From Methylosarcina fibrata AML-C10 (GTDB lineage: Bacteria; Pseudomonadota; Gammaproteobacteria; Methylococcales; Methylomonadaceae), in the NCBI RefSeq assembly GCF_000372865.1, contig NZ_KB889965.1, positions 4,547,786 to 4,611,785 of the forward strand: a stretch of 64,000 bases of DNA. Reading direction: 5' to 3'. Positions within the stretch are counted from its first letter, which is position 1. Each line of letters opens with the position of its first letter. The notes under the pieces were generated by a model. That model saw nothing but the letters and a program-made list of their open reading frames with translations. It ran no database searches and was not told the DNA's origin. The position numbers and the translations under genes are program-made. Of the stretch, positions 28,959 to 38,560 are shown piece after piece.

Positions 28959-30203
28959 TCATACAGTCGTGCGGGATGCTTTCCAATTAACTTGAAACTC
29001 GGCGATGGCCTCGATCCGCAGGCGGCGAATGGCTTCGCCTATTTGCGCTCCGGAAAGATTCTTGTTGGCGACGTCCCTGATCCCGACCGAAGAGCCGGCT
29101 CGGGCGGCGCCCTGGAAAAAATCGGCTTGCGGGTAAGGCCTGTTTTCCAGCCCGGTTCTTCCTCTGGCGTCCGCCTCGCACGCCATCAGAAATTCGTTCA
29201 GACGATTGGGAATTTTGAAGGCGCCCAAATCCGACAGCGTATCGGTCAGGGTCGAAGTGCGCAATTCAAAGGCCTTATGGCAATGGGTGTGATAGCGCAT
29301 GACCTGCATCGCCAGCGATTTGAACGAATTGGGGACGCGCAAGCGGGCGCACATTCGTTCGAGTACGGGCAAGCCCCGGGTTTCATGTTGATGGTGATGA
29401 GGCCAGATGTCTTTCGGCGTCAGACCTTTGCCCAGATCGTGCACCAGTGCCGCAAAGCGCACGGACGGATTCGGCGTTAATCGGGCTGCCTGATCCAGGC
29501 ACAGCAGGCAATGAATGCCGGTATCGACTTCCGGATGGTATTTTTCCGGTTGCGGAACGCCGAACAGGCAGTTTATCTCGGGAAAGATCGGGGCAAGCGC
29601 GTCGCATTCTTTGAGCGTGAAAAAGAAAGCGGAAGGAGAGGGTTCGGTCAGCGCTTTCAGCAGCTCCGCCCAGACGCGCTCGGCCACCAGATGATCCACT
29701 TCTCCCGCGGCAACCATTTGCCGCATCAGGCGGCGGGTATCTTCGTGCAGAGTGAAACCGAGATGCCGGTACCGGGCGACGAATCGCGCCACTCTCAGGA
29801 TGCGTACCGGATCCTCGGCAAACGCCGGCGAAATATGGCGGAGAATGCGTTGCTGCAGATCCTGCCGGCCGCCATAGGGATCGACGATCCGGCCTTCCGG
29901 GGTCATGGCGATCGCGTTGATGGTCAGGTCGCGGCGCTGTAAATCCTGCTCCAGGCTGACGTCGGGGTCGGCATGGACGGCGAATCCCCTGTAGCCCGGA
30001 CCGGTTTTTCTTTCGGTCCGGGCCAGAGCGTATTCTTCATGGCTTTCAGGATGCAAAAATACCGGAAAATCCTTGCCTACCGGACGAAATCCCCGTTTTA
30101 TCATGGAGTCTGGAGTTTCCCCCAGGACGACCCAATCCCGTTCCTTGACCGGCAAATGGAGTAATTGATCACGGACCGCGCCGCCGACAAGATAGATTTC
30201 CAC
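28959..30203 (-). CDS. cca: CCA-adding tRNA nucleotidyltransferase
   Basis: 414 residues when started at the GTG at 30203 (MEIYLVGGAVRDQLL), which matches the usual Cca N-terminus; a TTG six codons upstream is less likely. The catalytic head has GGAVRD, KERDWVVLG and RRDLTINAIA. A C-terminal HD domain (LVHDLGKG) gives the phosphatase/phosphodiesterase activity of gammaproteobacterial Cca. The enzyme builds or repairs the CCA end of tRNA without a template. It is divergent from the TSUP gene. Confidence 0.94.
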   Translation of the reverse strand: MEIYLVGGAVRDQLLHLPVKERDWVVLGETPDSMIKRGFRPVGKDFPVFLHPESHEEYALARTERKTGPGYRGFAVHADPDVSLEQDLQRRDLTINAIAMTPEGRIVDPYGGRQDLQQRILRHISPAFAEDPVRILRVARFVARYRHLGFTLHEDTRRLMRQMVAAGEVDHLVAERVWAELLKALTEPSPSAFFFTLKECDALAPIFPEINCLFGVPQPEKYHPEVDTGIHCLLCLDQAARLTPNPSVRFAALVHDLGKGLTPKDIWPHHHQHETRGLPVLERMCARLRVPNSFKSLAMQVMRYHTHCHKAFELRTSTLTDTLSDLGAFKIPNRLNEFLMACEADARGRTGLENRPYPQADFFQGAARAGSSVGIRDVANKNLSGAQIGEAIRRLRIEAIAEFQVNWKASRTTV

Positions 30204-30330
30204 TCTTTGTACCCGATTCAATCGAATTATCTTAGAATAACACGATAAATGCCAAAAATTCTAACGCCGGGACGAGCCGGCATTCTCGTCGAACATTTTA
30301 ATTCGCAATCGTCATCAAAGGGATGCCCAT

Positions 30331-31122
30331 ATGATAGAAATTATTCTGGATAGCCTGATATTAGGTGCGATATCGGGAATGTTGGCGGGACTTTTCGGCA
30401 TCGGAGGCGGATTGATCATCGTGCCGATGCTGGCAATGCTGTTTTCGGCCCACGGATTCGATCCGGAACTGGTGATGATCATGGCGGTGGCGACCTCCCT
30501 GGCAACCATCGTTTTCACTTCTCTCTCCTCGATCTGGGCTCATCATCGTTTGGGTTCCGTCCGGTGGAGCAAAGTGTACCGGCTGGGTCCCGGCATCATG
30601 ATCGGGGCTGCGATCGGTGCCGTCATAGCCGATTACGTGGCCGCCGGTGCCTTGCGCCTGATATTCATCGTCTATCTCCTCGTCGTTGCCGTTCAGTTGC
30701 TCTTTCAGGTGAACCCCAAGCCGGGCCGGATGAATCCGTCCAAAAATCTGGAGCGTTTCGTCGCCGTGCTCATCGGATTGTTGTCCTCCATTTTGGGCAT
30801 CGGCGGCGGCAGTCTGATCGTTCCTTTTTTAATTTATTATCAAACACCGATGCGCAATGCCGTGGCGATATCGAGTGCTTGCGGTCTGCCCATCGCCGTA
30901 GCCGGCGCCACCAGTTATGCGTTTTTAGGTCGTCACGTACCGCATTTGCCCGAATGGAGTCTCGGATATATTCATATTCCATCCTTTATAGGGATAGCGC
31001 TGACCAGCATCATTACCGCTCCGGTCGGCGCGAGGCTGGCGAACAGTTTGCCTTCGGCGCAATTAAAACGTTATTTCTCGTTATTACTTTTGCTGATGGC
31101 CGCCAAATTGATGTGGTTTTGA
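30331..31122 (+). CDS. TSUP-family (TauE/SafE) membrane permease
   Basis: 263 residues, about eight hydrophobic segments. The two halves each carry the TSUP repeat: GLFGIGGGLIIVPML near residue 22 and ILGIGGGSLIVPFLIYY near residue 155. Characterised relatives export sulfite, sulfoacetate or taurine-derived anions. No sulfur gene adjoins it, so the substrate is unknown. Confidence 0.9.
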   Translation: MIEIILDSLILGAISGMLAGLFGIGGGLIIVPMLAMLFSAHGFDPELVMIMAVATSLATIVFTSLSSIWAHHRLGSVRWSKVYRLGPGIMIGAAIGAVIADYVAAGALRLIFIVYLLVVAVQLLFQVNPKPGRMNPSKNLERFVAVLIGLLSSILGIGGGSLIVPFLIYYQTPMRNAVAISSACGLPIAVAGATSYAFLGRHVPHLPEWSLGYIHIPSFIGIALTSIITAPVGARLANSLPSAQLKRYFSLLLLLMAAKLMWF

Positions 31123-31229
31123 TTCTTTCCGGAAAGACGACGGATCGTCGCGATAAATCCCGAACAAAGAAGAAATCGGATAAAATAAGCCGATCGGCGC
31201 ATTTTTGAGTTTATTCCTAAAGGTATTCC

Positions 31230-31763
31230 ATGAAGTTTTTATGTCGGTTTAAGTGTTTGAAATTCAACCCGAGAATCTGGTTTTTTCTAGGCTTTCTTGG
31301 GTGTGTTTTTCTGCTGTCGATGGGCGCTTATTTTCAGTTTGTCGGCGGACTGGAGCCGTGCCCTTTGTGTATTTCCCAGCGGCTGGGAATTTTATTGACC
31401 GGCATCGTCTTTTTGATTGCGGCTCTTCATAATCCGGGCGCTGCCGGCGTGAAACGCTACGCCATTCTGGGCGCGCTGGCCGCCGTGGCCGGAGGAAGCG
31501 TTTCAGTCCGGCACGTCTGGTTGCAGCATTTGCCTCCGGACCAGGTGCCGGAATGCGGTCCCGGACTCGAATACGTGTTTCATAATTTTCCGTTGACCGA
31601 TACCATCAAACTCATGCTGAGCGGTACCGGTGATTGCGCCAAAGTCGACTGGACCTTCTTGGGCATGAGCATGCCCGCCTGGACTCTGCTTGCTTTTTTA
31701 ATGCTCGCCACGTTGAGTTTGCTGCAATTCTGGAATACGGAAAAATTGCCCAACCGTATATAA
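31230..31763 (+). CDS. dsbB: Disulfide-bond formation protein DsbB
   Basis: 177 residues with four membrane segments and the two cysteine pairs: CPLC in the first periplasmic loop and the pair C(GPGLEYV)...GDC in the second. DsbB reoxidises DsbA and passes electrons to quinone. dsbA is not in the window. Confidence 0.93.
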   Translation: MKFLCRFKCLKFNPRIWFFLGFLGCVFLLSMGAYFQFVGGLEPCPLCISQRLGILLTGIVFLIAALHNPGAAGVKRYAILGALAAVAGGSVSVRHVWLQHLPPDQVPECGPGLEYVFHNFPLTDTIKLMLSGTGDCAKVDWTFLGMSMPAWTLLAFLMLATLSLLQFWNTEKLPNRI

Positions 31764-32226
31764 TATTAATTTCTTCTGCGATTGGGCGTACACAGCCGTA
31801 CGGTTCTACCGATCTTCGGGTACACTAGTTTTTTTCACGCACGATCTGATTCCGCAGCGGAGCCATTCGGGTTAAGCCGCCGGCAAGAAAATTATTTTGC
31901 CGATGACTGCGCTTTAGAAAGCGTAAGCGAGCTGAGAAACATTTAGCTACCCCATCCAGTAAAAACTAATTCACAATAAGGCCGCATCGGACCGAAAACG
32001 AGCCGGAGAGTGTGCAATTCCTCTATTTGAATTGTAAGATATTGAAATTTAATGAAAATATGTTGTGACCAAAATGTGACCAAGTTAACAAAACTTCAAT
32101 AAAAACCGTTGTTAAGCACCGTTAAAAACCTGTTATTCACAGACTTATCCACAGATTTTGTGGGTAACTTTACCGTCAAGCCTGCATAGAAACTTGGCAA
32201 TTCCTTAGCAAAAATCATGTAACCCT
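31764..32226. other. Gap upstream of priA, with DnaA-box cluster
   Basis: 463 bases without a gene. The right half is AT-rich, includes the repeated TGTGACCAA words near 32064 and 32075, and ends in the DnaA-box cluster at 32133-32167. The priA promoter should lie here. Confidence 0.5.
32133..32167. promoter_or_regulatory. Cluster of three DnaA-box-like 9-mers before priA
   Basis: TTATTCACA (32133-32141), the perfect consensus TTATCCACA (32145-32153), and TGTGGGTAA (32159-32167, an inverted copy with one mismatch). The flanking DNA to the left is AT-rich. It lies 60 bases before priA. Confidence 0.6.
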
Positions 32227-34455
32227 ATGGCTGAGTTTCCGGCTGAAAACGGGCCCGTATTCAGGGTTGCGGTTGCCGTTCCCATTTATCGGCTCTTCGA
32301 CTATTTACCGCCCCAATCTTTTGAAACCGAATCGTCACAACCCGGCATACGTCTTGAAGTTCCTTTCGGCAAAGGCAAAAAAATCGCGTTTCTGGTCGAC
32401 GTGGTCTGGAAAAGCGAGTTCGCTGCCGATAAGTTGAAACGGGTGCTGCGAGTTCTGGATTTGCAGCCGCTGCTGTCTGCAAACGATATCCGTTTACTGC
32501 ATTGGGCCAGTCGCTATTATCATCATCCTTTGGGCGAAGTGTTCGCAGCCGCGTTTCCGGTGGCTCTGAGACAGGGCAAGCCGGCCGGCCCGATCACAGA
32601 AAAACGTTATGCTCTAACTGAATCGGGCAAAACGATGGCGCTTCAACAATTGACTAGGGCTCCGGCTCAACAGAAATTGCTGGAAATTTTCCGCGAACAT
32701 CAATCGATTCTGGCCGAGACGGAACTTTCAGCAGCGGGAAAAAACTGGCGCCCTGCATTAAAACAGTTAATGACGAAGGGTTGGGTTTGTCTTGCGTCGC
32801 CCGTTACGACGTTGGCTCCCCTTCCGGCTTCGAACCGGGATGATACCATACAATGCAATCCTGAACAGCAGGCGGCAGTAACCGCCGTTTGTGAAAAATT
32901 AGACCGGTTCGGGGTGTTTTTGCTCGAAGGGGTAACCGGTAGCGGTAAAACCGAAGTGTACATGCAAATCATCCGTACCGTATTGGAACGGGGGCAGCAG
33001 GTCCTGGTGCTGTTGCCGGAGATCACGCTGACTCCGCAACTGGAAGAGCGCTTCCGGCGGCGTTTCGTCGTCCCCATCGCGCTGTCCCACTCCAAATTGA
33101 CCGATAAGGAGCGGCAAAATGCCTGGCTGGCCATGCAGCAGGGAGAGTGTTCGATCTTGTTGGGGACACGCTCGGCTTTATTTACGCCATTGCAAAAGCC
33201 GGGTCTGATCATTCTGGATGAAGAGCACGACTCGTCGTTCAAGCAGCAGGAAGGTTTCCGTTTTTCCGCCCGCGACGTCGCCGTGGTCCGGGGCAAATTA
33301 TTGAATATCCCTGTCCTTCTGGGTTCCGCAACGCCTTCCCTGGAAAGTCTCTACAACGTGCGCAGCGAGCGCTACCGTTTGCTGCAATTGCCGAACAGGG
33401 CCGGTAATGCCGTCGAGCCGGTTCTTCAGTTGCTGGATATTCGCAATAAACCACTGCAGGAAGGATTATCGGAGCCCCTTCTGGCGGAAATAAACAAAAC
33501 CTTGTTAAAAAATGAGCAGGTGCTGCTGTTTCTGAATCGGCGCGGCTTCGCGCCTACGTTGATCTGTCACGGATGCGGCTGGGTGGCCCGATGTACCCGT
33601 TGCGACGCCAATCTGGTCATTCATGTCCGGGAGCAGAAGCTGTGCTGCCATCATTGTGGCCGGGAGCGGCCTCTGATCAAGCATTGTCCTTCCTGCTGCC
33701 AGGATGCCTTAATGCCGCTGGGGCTAGGTACCGAACGGGTCGAGAAAATTTTGGAAGAACTGTTTCCTGACAAGTCCATCGTCCGCCTCGACCGCGACTC
33801 GACCCGCAGCAAAGGCGCGCTCGAAGATTATCTGCAACAGATAGGCCAGGGCCGTGCCGATATTATTTTGGGCACCCAGATGTTGGCCAAGGGACATCAT
33901 TTTCCTAACGTGACCCTGGTGGCCATACTCGACGTCGACAGCGGACTTTACAGCATCGATTTTCATGCTTCGGAAAAATTGGCGCAAATGATCGTGCAAG
34001 TGGCCGGACGCGCCGGACGCGCAGAGAAGCCGGGCAGGGTGATTTTACAAACCCGTCATCCGGAACATGCCTTATTAACGACTCTGGTCGATCAAGGCTA
34101 CCACCGGTTTGCCGAAACCGCTCTGGCGGAACGGCGGGAAGCTTCGTTGCCGCCCTACAGTTATCAGGTCTTATTGAGAGCAGAGGCTGCCGATAGTGTA
34201 AGGCCGCTGAAATTTCTCAAGACGGTCAGGCACGTCGCAGAGCAACTCAACACCGGCCAGACCAGCATTATGGGGCCGGTATCGGCGCCGATGGCCCGGC
34301 GGGCGGGACGTTTCCGTTTTCAATTGCTGTTTCAAAACAACGGACGTCCTGCTCTGCATGCCTTGTTTGACGCTCTGATACCGGAAATCGAAAGAATGAA
34401 GTTGAGTAAGAGCGTGCGCTGGTCGTTGGACGTCGATCCGGTGGATTTGTATTGA
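32227..34455 (+). CDS. priA: Primosomal protein N' (PriA helicase)
   Basis: 742 residues, full length. The N-terminal 3'BD domain begins FRVAVAVPIYRLFDYL. The helicase core has Walker A GVTGSGKTEVY, the DEEH box ILDEEHDSSFKQ and motif VI VAGRAGRAEKPG. The zinc module has eight cysteines (CHGCGWVARCTRCD, CCHHCG, CPSC). PriA restarts stalled replication forks. A DnaA-box cluster precedes it. Confidence 0.96.
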   Translation: MAEFPAENGPVFRVAVAVPIYRLFDYLPPQSFETESSQPGIRLEVPFGKGKKIAFLVDVVWKSEFAADKLKRVLRVLDLQPLLSANDIRLLHWASRYYHHPLGEVFAAAFPVALRQGKPAGPITEKRYALTESGKTMALQQLTRAPAQQKLLEIFREHQSILAETELSAAGKNWRPALKQLMTKGWVCLASPVTTLAPLPASNRDDTIQCNPEQQAAVTAVCEKLDRFGVFLLEGVTGSGKTEVYMQIIRTVLERGQQVLVLLPEITLTPQLEERFRRRFVVPIALSHSKLTDKERQNAWLAMQQGECSILLGTRSALFTPLQKPGLIILDEEHDSSFKQQEGFRFSARDVAVVRGKLLNIPVLLGSATPSLESLYNVRSERYRLLQLPNRAGNAVEPVLQLLDIRNKPLQEGLSEPLLAEINKTLLKNEQVLLFLNRRGFAPTLICHGCGWVARCTRCDANLVIHVREQKLCCHHCGRERPLIKHCPSCCQDALMPLGLGTERVEKILEELFPDKSIVRLDRDSTRSKGALEDYLQQIGQGRADIILGTQMLAKGHHFPNVTLVAILDVDSGLYSIDFHASEKLAQMIVQVAGRAGRAEKPGRVILQTRHPEHALLTTLVDQGYHRFAETALAERREASLPPYSYQVLLRAEAADSVRPLKFLKTVRHVAEQLNTGQTSIMGPVSAPMARRAGRFRFQLLFQNNGRPALHALFDALIPEIERMKLSKSVRWSLDVDPVDLY

Positions 34456-34485
34456 CGAGCCGGTTTCTTGACAATGACCTGCCGG

Positions 34486-34506
34486 GCCGGAGAGATCGGC
34501 TTTTTT
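34486..34506 (+). terminator. Probable priA terminator
   Basis: A short GCCG/CGGC stem with a 7-nt loop is followed directly by six T, 31 bases after the priA stop. The stem is short, so strength is moderate. Confidence 0.5.
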
Positions 34507-35011
34507 CAAACCCGCTTTGCGAGGGATGAAAAAACAACGGTTGTGGCGTCAAATCCGCTTCGGATTGAAAAAGCATGTCGATCCAGGAAACCTGAGCTGA
34601 TTTCCATTGTCCTTAATGAATAGATGGATTGTATTATCCGCTACGTCCGAATCATTTGCCGTGGTAGCGGAGAAAAGGCATTCCAGACAGTGGGGATGTG
34701 TCCAGTTTTAACCTGTGGAGAATTTTATTGACTGAGTTTCTTTTTTATAGAGATGAGATTGAGAAGCGTTTTTCTTATCAATTATTAAATTTCAAAAGTC
34801 TTTCTCCAGGTCCTGGGTTAGGCTTTTGATGCATGTCCGGTTGAAGAATTGCAGGGAGGGAATACGTGGAATACACTCCAGCCGGCATGTGAATGCCAAG
34901 ATACAGCCGGGAAAGGCGCACAGGGGGAAAGGAGCCAGCGCTTGGCAATGGAGAAAGATGTAGCGGTAAAAGCCGCCAATAATTTCAACCTGTGTGAAGA
35001 AGGAGATGAGT
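34507..35011. other. Gap between priA and the CHRD gene
   Basis: About 500 bases with no convincing gene. It contains a perfect 8-bp hairpin TCCGCTAC/GTAGCGGA (34637-34644 with 34664-34671) and an AATCCG/CGGATT hairpin near 34551. A plus-strand frame at 34849-35187 overlaps the CHRD gene and looks spurious. Confidence 0.45.
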
Positions 35012-35608
35012 ATGTATCAACATCCTATGACCAAATCAAAAGTCGCGGTAGCTCTTTTGGGCGCGCTCGGTATTACCGCACCTGCCATGGCCCTGGACAA
35101 TTTTACGGCGAAAATGACGGGAATCAAGGAAGTTCCTCTTTGTTTGAGTGTGGGCAGCGGCAAATTCGAAGCCACCGTCAGCAATGACAAAACCTCGATC
35201 GATTATACGCTGACTTATGACAAACTGGATGGAGTTCCTACAGTAGCCCATATCCATCTGGGCAAGCCCACCGACGCGGGCGGCATCATAGTTAACCTCT
35301 GCGGGGAAAGCGGAACCGGCGGTAATGGCAATGGAGGCGATGGCAATGGAAGCGGGGACAACGGCAGTGGCGACAACGGAAACGGCAGCAACGGAACCAA
35401 TGCTTGCTCCGAAGGATCCGGTACCGTCAGTGGAACCATAACCGCCGAAGACGTTGTCGGTCCCGTTGACCAAGGTATCGAGGCAGGCAATTTTGACGAC
35501 TTATTGCTGGCCATGAAAAGAGGCCTGACTTACGTTAACGTCCATTCGGACATATGCCCCAACGGAGAAATACGCGGGCAAATCGTAAGAAGAGCAGTTC
35601 AGCCCTAA
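35012..35608 (+). CDS. Secreted CHRD-domain protein with Gly/Asn-rich insert
   Basis: 198 residues from the ATG at 35012, six bases after AAGGAG. A signal peptide ends APAMA-LD. The CHRD (chordin-like) domain is recognisable by AHIHLGKPTDAGGIIVNLC and the terminal YVNVHSDICPNGEIRGQI. The domain is interrupted at about residues 100-130 by a low-complexity run of Gly, Asn, Asp and Ser built of GNGSGDNG-like units. Bacterial CHRD proteins are exported and of unknown function. Extra cysteines flank the insert and could form a disulfide that closes it as a loop (inference). Confidence 0.85.
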   Translation: MYQHPMTKSKVAVALLGALGITAPAMALDNFTAKMTGIKEVPLCLSVGSGKFEATVSNDKTSIDYTLTYDKLDGVPTVAHIHLGKPTDAGGIIVNLCGESGTGGNGNGGDGNGSGDNGSGDNGNGSNGTNACSEGSGTVSGTITAEDVVGPVDQGIEAGNFDDLLLAMKRGLTYVNVHSDICPNGEIRGQIVRRAVQP

Positions 35609-35657
35609 ATAGGAACAGAATCTCCATCATGGATACGCGAAGATACTGTTTCGTACC

Positions 35658-35787
35658 GCAGACGTAAGAAAAGGAATACCGTCTGCATGTCTTGGCTAGA
35701 GCTTTTACTTTCCCGCGCCTGCACGCTTTCAGAATTTTCCTATTCATCCAGCGCATGGGCCAGGCGCGGGAGGACGAGCCAAGCTCT
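35658..35787. ncRNA. Highly structured intergenic element, RNA candidate
   Basis: Several long complementary pairs lie within 130 bases between the CHRD gene and argS: GCAGACG/CGTCTGC (35658, 35680); an 11-bp perfect TCCCGCGCCTG/CAGGCGCGGGA (35711, 35761) enclosing 39 bases; and, outside it, AGAGCTT/AAGCTCT (35698, 35781) or alternatively TTGGCT/AGCCAA (35692, 35777). The two outer options exclude each other, as in a switch. There is no T-tract. It may be an argS leader or a small RNA. Confidence 0.4.
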
Positions 35788-35993
35788 TGTCAGAACAGAC
35801 CCGAGCAAGCACGGAAAGGAGAAAGGATTTTAAGTTTTCAGAAAGAAGGATTGATTTTCTGGATAAAGCATCCCCATCCCGGCGGTTAATTTCGCTAAAA
35901 GATAAGACTGAATTGTTAACGCTCAGGATGGATAATCCCATCATTATCAGGGATAATGCGCGTTTATTTTATGATGATTGAACGCGCAGAATA

Positions 35994-37754
35994 ATGAAAG
36001 AAAAGATAGAGGAACTTCTCCGCCAAGCCGTTGCCGCATTGAAGGCCGACGGTCTTATTGCCCGGGATCTTGGTGTTAACATTGCCGTAGAAAGAAGCCG
36101 CGATGCGCAGCACGGCGATCTGGCCACGAATCTGGCTCTGACGCTGGCTAAGCCGGCGGGTCTGAATCCGAGGCAACTGGCGGAAAAACTGATTGCCGCG
36201 CTGCCCGAGGATCCTGTTGTGGTCAAGGTGGAGGCGGCAGGTCCAGGTTTCATCAATTTTTTTATCAATCCGAATCAACAGTACGAGATTGTCCGGAAAA
36301 TCCATCAGGAAGGCCCGGGCTTCGGCTTGAGTGCGATCGGCGCCGGTAAAAAGGTACAGGTCGAATTTGTTTCGGCCAATCCGACCGGGCCCTTGCACGT
36401 CGGCCACGGCCGCGGCGCCGCCTACGGCTCGGTTGTGGCCGATCTGCTGGAGGCCGTCGGGTTCGAGGTGCATCGCGAATATTATGTCAACGACGCCGGC
36501 CGGCAGATGGACATTCTGGCGACCAGCATCTGGCTGAGATATCTGGAAGAATGCGGCGAAGTGGTGCATTTCCCGAGCAACGGTTATCGGGGCGAATACA
36601 TACGGGAATGCGCCTGGAGTATCCATAAAAAAGTCGGCGAGGCTTACCGCCGAACCGCGGAGCAGGTGTTCGAACAAATACCGCCCGATGAAATGCAGGG
36701 AGGCGATAAGGAAGCGCATATCGATGCCTTGATCGTCAGGGCCAAGAACTTGCTGGGGCCTGCGATTTATCAAGAAGTGTTTCAATCCGGTCTGGATACC
36801 ATTCTGGACGACATCAAGGAAGACTTGCAGGAGTTCGGCGTCGAATATCAGGAATGGTTTTCCGAGCGCAGCCTGATGGACGACGGTTCGGTCGAAAAAG
36901 CGCTTAAACTCCTGCGCGAGGGCGGCCATCTCTACGAAAAGGACGGCGCGCTCTGGTTTGCCTCCAGCCGGTTGGGCGATGAAAAAGATCGGGTGGTGGT
37001 GCGCGAAAACGGGCAATTCACTTATTTCGCTTCGGATATCGCCTATCATATGAATAAACTGGATCGCGGTTTCGACCAGATCATCGATATCTGGGGCGCC
37101 GATCATCATGGCTATATCCCTCGGGTCAGGGCGGCCATCCAGGCGCTGGGCGCCGATGAAGCCAGGCTGAAAGTGTTGCTGGTGCAATTTGCGACGCTTT
37201 ACCGAGGTGAAGAAAAAGTGCAGATGTCGACCCGGTCCGGCGAATTCGTCACCTTGCGGCAATTGCGGAACGAAGTGGGACGTGATGCCGCCCGTTTTTT
37301 CTATCTGCTGCGCCGCTCCGAGCAGCATATGGACTTCGACTTGAAACTGGCTACCTCGCGAACCAATGAGAATCCGGTTTTTTATGTACAATATGCGTAT
37401 GCCAGAGTTTGTAGCGTATTTCGGCAATTGGACGAAAAAGGCTGGGAAAGAGATTTGAGGCTGGGCATGGGCCATCTTGCAAGATTGGTCGAACAGCATG
37501 AAATCGATCTGCTCGCCACTTTGGCGCGTTATCCTGATGCGCTGGAAAGAGCGGCTTTACAGCACGAACCGCATCAACTGATCCTTTATTTGCGCGAACT
37601 GGCGAATGACTTTCATACTTATTACAATGCCCATCAGTTTCTGGTCGAGGACGCGCCGCTGCGCAATGCCCGCTTGAATCTGATCGATGCGGCAAGACAG
37701 GTTTTGGCTAACGGACTAAGCTTATTAAGTATTACCACGCCCGAAGTAATGTAA
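35994..37754 (+). CDS. argS: Arginyl-tRNA synthetase
   Basis: 586 residues. The N-terminal Add-1 domain covers about the first 110 residues. The class I HIGH motif is present as [15 protein letters not shown] and the KMSKS-like loop as MSTRSG. The C-terminal anticodon-binding domain ends with the family's terminal methionine (TPEVM). It charges tRNA-Arg with arginine. The start, ATG at 35994, has no strong ribosome-binding site. A SPOR-domain gene follows by one base, so they form a unit. A structured gap (35658-35787) precedes it. Confidence 0.97.
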   Translation: MKEKIEELLRQAVAALKADGLIARDLGVNIAVERSRDAQHGDLATNLALTLAKPAGLNPRQLAEKLIAALPEDPVVVKVEAAGPGFINFFINPNQQYEIVRKIHQEGPGFGLSAIGAGKKVQVEFVSANPTGPLHVGHGRGAAYGSVVADLLEAVGFEVHREYYVNDAGRQMDILATSIWLRYLEECGEVVHFPSNGYRGEYIRECAWSIHKKVGEAYRRTAEQVFEQIPPDEMQGGDKEAHIDALIVRAKNLLGPAIYQEVFQSGLDTILDDIKEDLQEFGVEYQEWFSERSLMDDGSVEKALKLLREGGHLYEKDGALWFASSRLGDEKDRVVVRENGQFTYFASDIAYHMNKLDRGFDQIIDIWGADHHGYIPRVRAAIQALGADEARLKVLLVQFATLYRGEEKVQMSTRSGEFVTLRQLRNEVGRDAARFFYLLRRSEQHMDFDLKLATSRTNENPVFYVQYAYARVCSVFRQLDEKGWERDLRLGMGHLARLVEQHEIDLLATLARYPDALERAALQHEPHQLILYLRELANDFHTYYNAHQFLVEDAPLRNARLNLIDAARQVLANGLSLLSITTPEVM

Positions 37755-37755
37755 C

Positions 37756-38373
37756 ATGCCCAGAGACTATAAATACCGATCGGAAAACAGAAACATAAAA
37801 CGGAGCAGACATCACTCAGGCCGTGAAGACCGCCTGGCTCTATGGAAATGGATGCTGATCACGGCATTGATCATTGCCTTCGTCGTCTTTCTCTTTTATT
37901 TGGGCAGCAAGGGCAGCAAACAGGTTAATACCCCTCCGGTTTCGCAATCGGCGATTGATAATAAACAGGCGGAAACAACGGCCGCGGCAGCGGCTAACAA
38001 AAAAGCCGAAGTCAAGGCCGAGCCCGAGATTCCGCAGTTTGATTTTTATACCATTTTGCCCCGGAAAGAAGTGGTCGTACCCGATCATGAGATCGATACC
38101 CGCAGCAGAGAAGAACGGGTAGGGGAGGCAAAAGCCACTCAATACATTCTGCAGGCGGGATCCTACAAGGATTTCAAGGAAGCCGACCGGTTACGGGCAA
38201 AGCTGGCTTTGATGGGCATAGAATCCCGAATCGAAAAAGCCAAAGTGGGCAACGTAACCTGGTATCGCATCAAAATGGGTCCTTATACCCGTATGAACAG
38301 CGTCAGCATTATTCGTTCGAGATTACGGGACAATGGGATCGATGCAATCGTTACGGAGATAGAAAACCGGTAG
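37756..38373 (+). CDS. SPOR-domain inner-membrane protein
   Basis: 205 residues: a basic cytoplasmic tail, one membrane segment (WMLITALIIAFVVFLFYLG, about 32-50), an Ala/Lys-rich linker and a C-terminal SPOR domain (YILQAGSYKDFKEADRLRAKL through RIKMGPY). SPOR domains bind denuded peptidoglycan at the division site; this arrangement resembles FtsN. In gammaproteobacteria ftsN-like genes often follow argS or priA, as here. Whether it is the essential FtsN is not shown. Confidence 0.85.
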   Translation: MPRDYKYRSENRNIKRSRHHSGREDRLALWKWMLITALIIAFVVFLFYLGSKGSKQVNTPPVSQSAIDNKQAETTAAAAANKKAEVKAEPEIPQFDFYTILPRKEVVVPDHEIDTRSREERVGEAKATQYILQAGSYKDFKEADRLRAKLALMGIESRIEKAKVGNVTWYRIKMGPYTRMNSVSIIRSRLRDNGIDAIVTEIENR

Positions 38374-38404
38374 TCAGTCCTGCGAAAGGAAAAAATGGAA
38401 CCGG

Positions 38405-38438
38405 ACCTGCGAGATTTTAAAAACCTCGTAGGTTTTTT
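38405..38438 (+). terminator. Intrinsic terminator after argS-SPOR unit
   Basis: ACCTGCGAG (38405-38413) pairs with CTCGTAGGT (38425-38433), 9 bp with one G-U pair, followed by six T. It lies 32 bases after the stop of the SPOR gene. Confidence 0.8.
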
Positions 38439-38560
38439 AATACAACGCCGAACGGGAACGGACGAGGCGGCTGACCGGTTTTGCAAAGTCTTGATTAAGG
38501 CAGCATGGTTTTTTCCGAATGCAAGAAGCCTTCCTTACATTTCTTATGGACATCCGATCG

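Noticed and set aside
34849-35187. 112-codon plus-strand frame
   Set aside because: Overlaps the CHRD gene in another frame and has no domain or ribosome-binding site.
35787-35981. 64-codon plus-strand frame with two RR pairs before argS
   Set aside because: Only a TTG start, no ribosome-binding site, and its start overlaps the structured element; resemblance to the arginine-pair protein at 26895 is slight.
35964-37499. 511-codon open frame on the minus strand
   Set aside because: It lies entirely opposite argS, whose motifs are intact; the frame is a mirror of GC-biased third positions.
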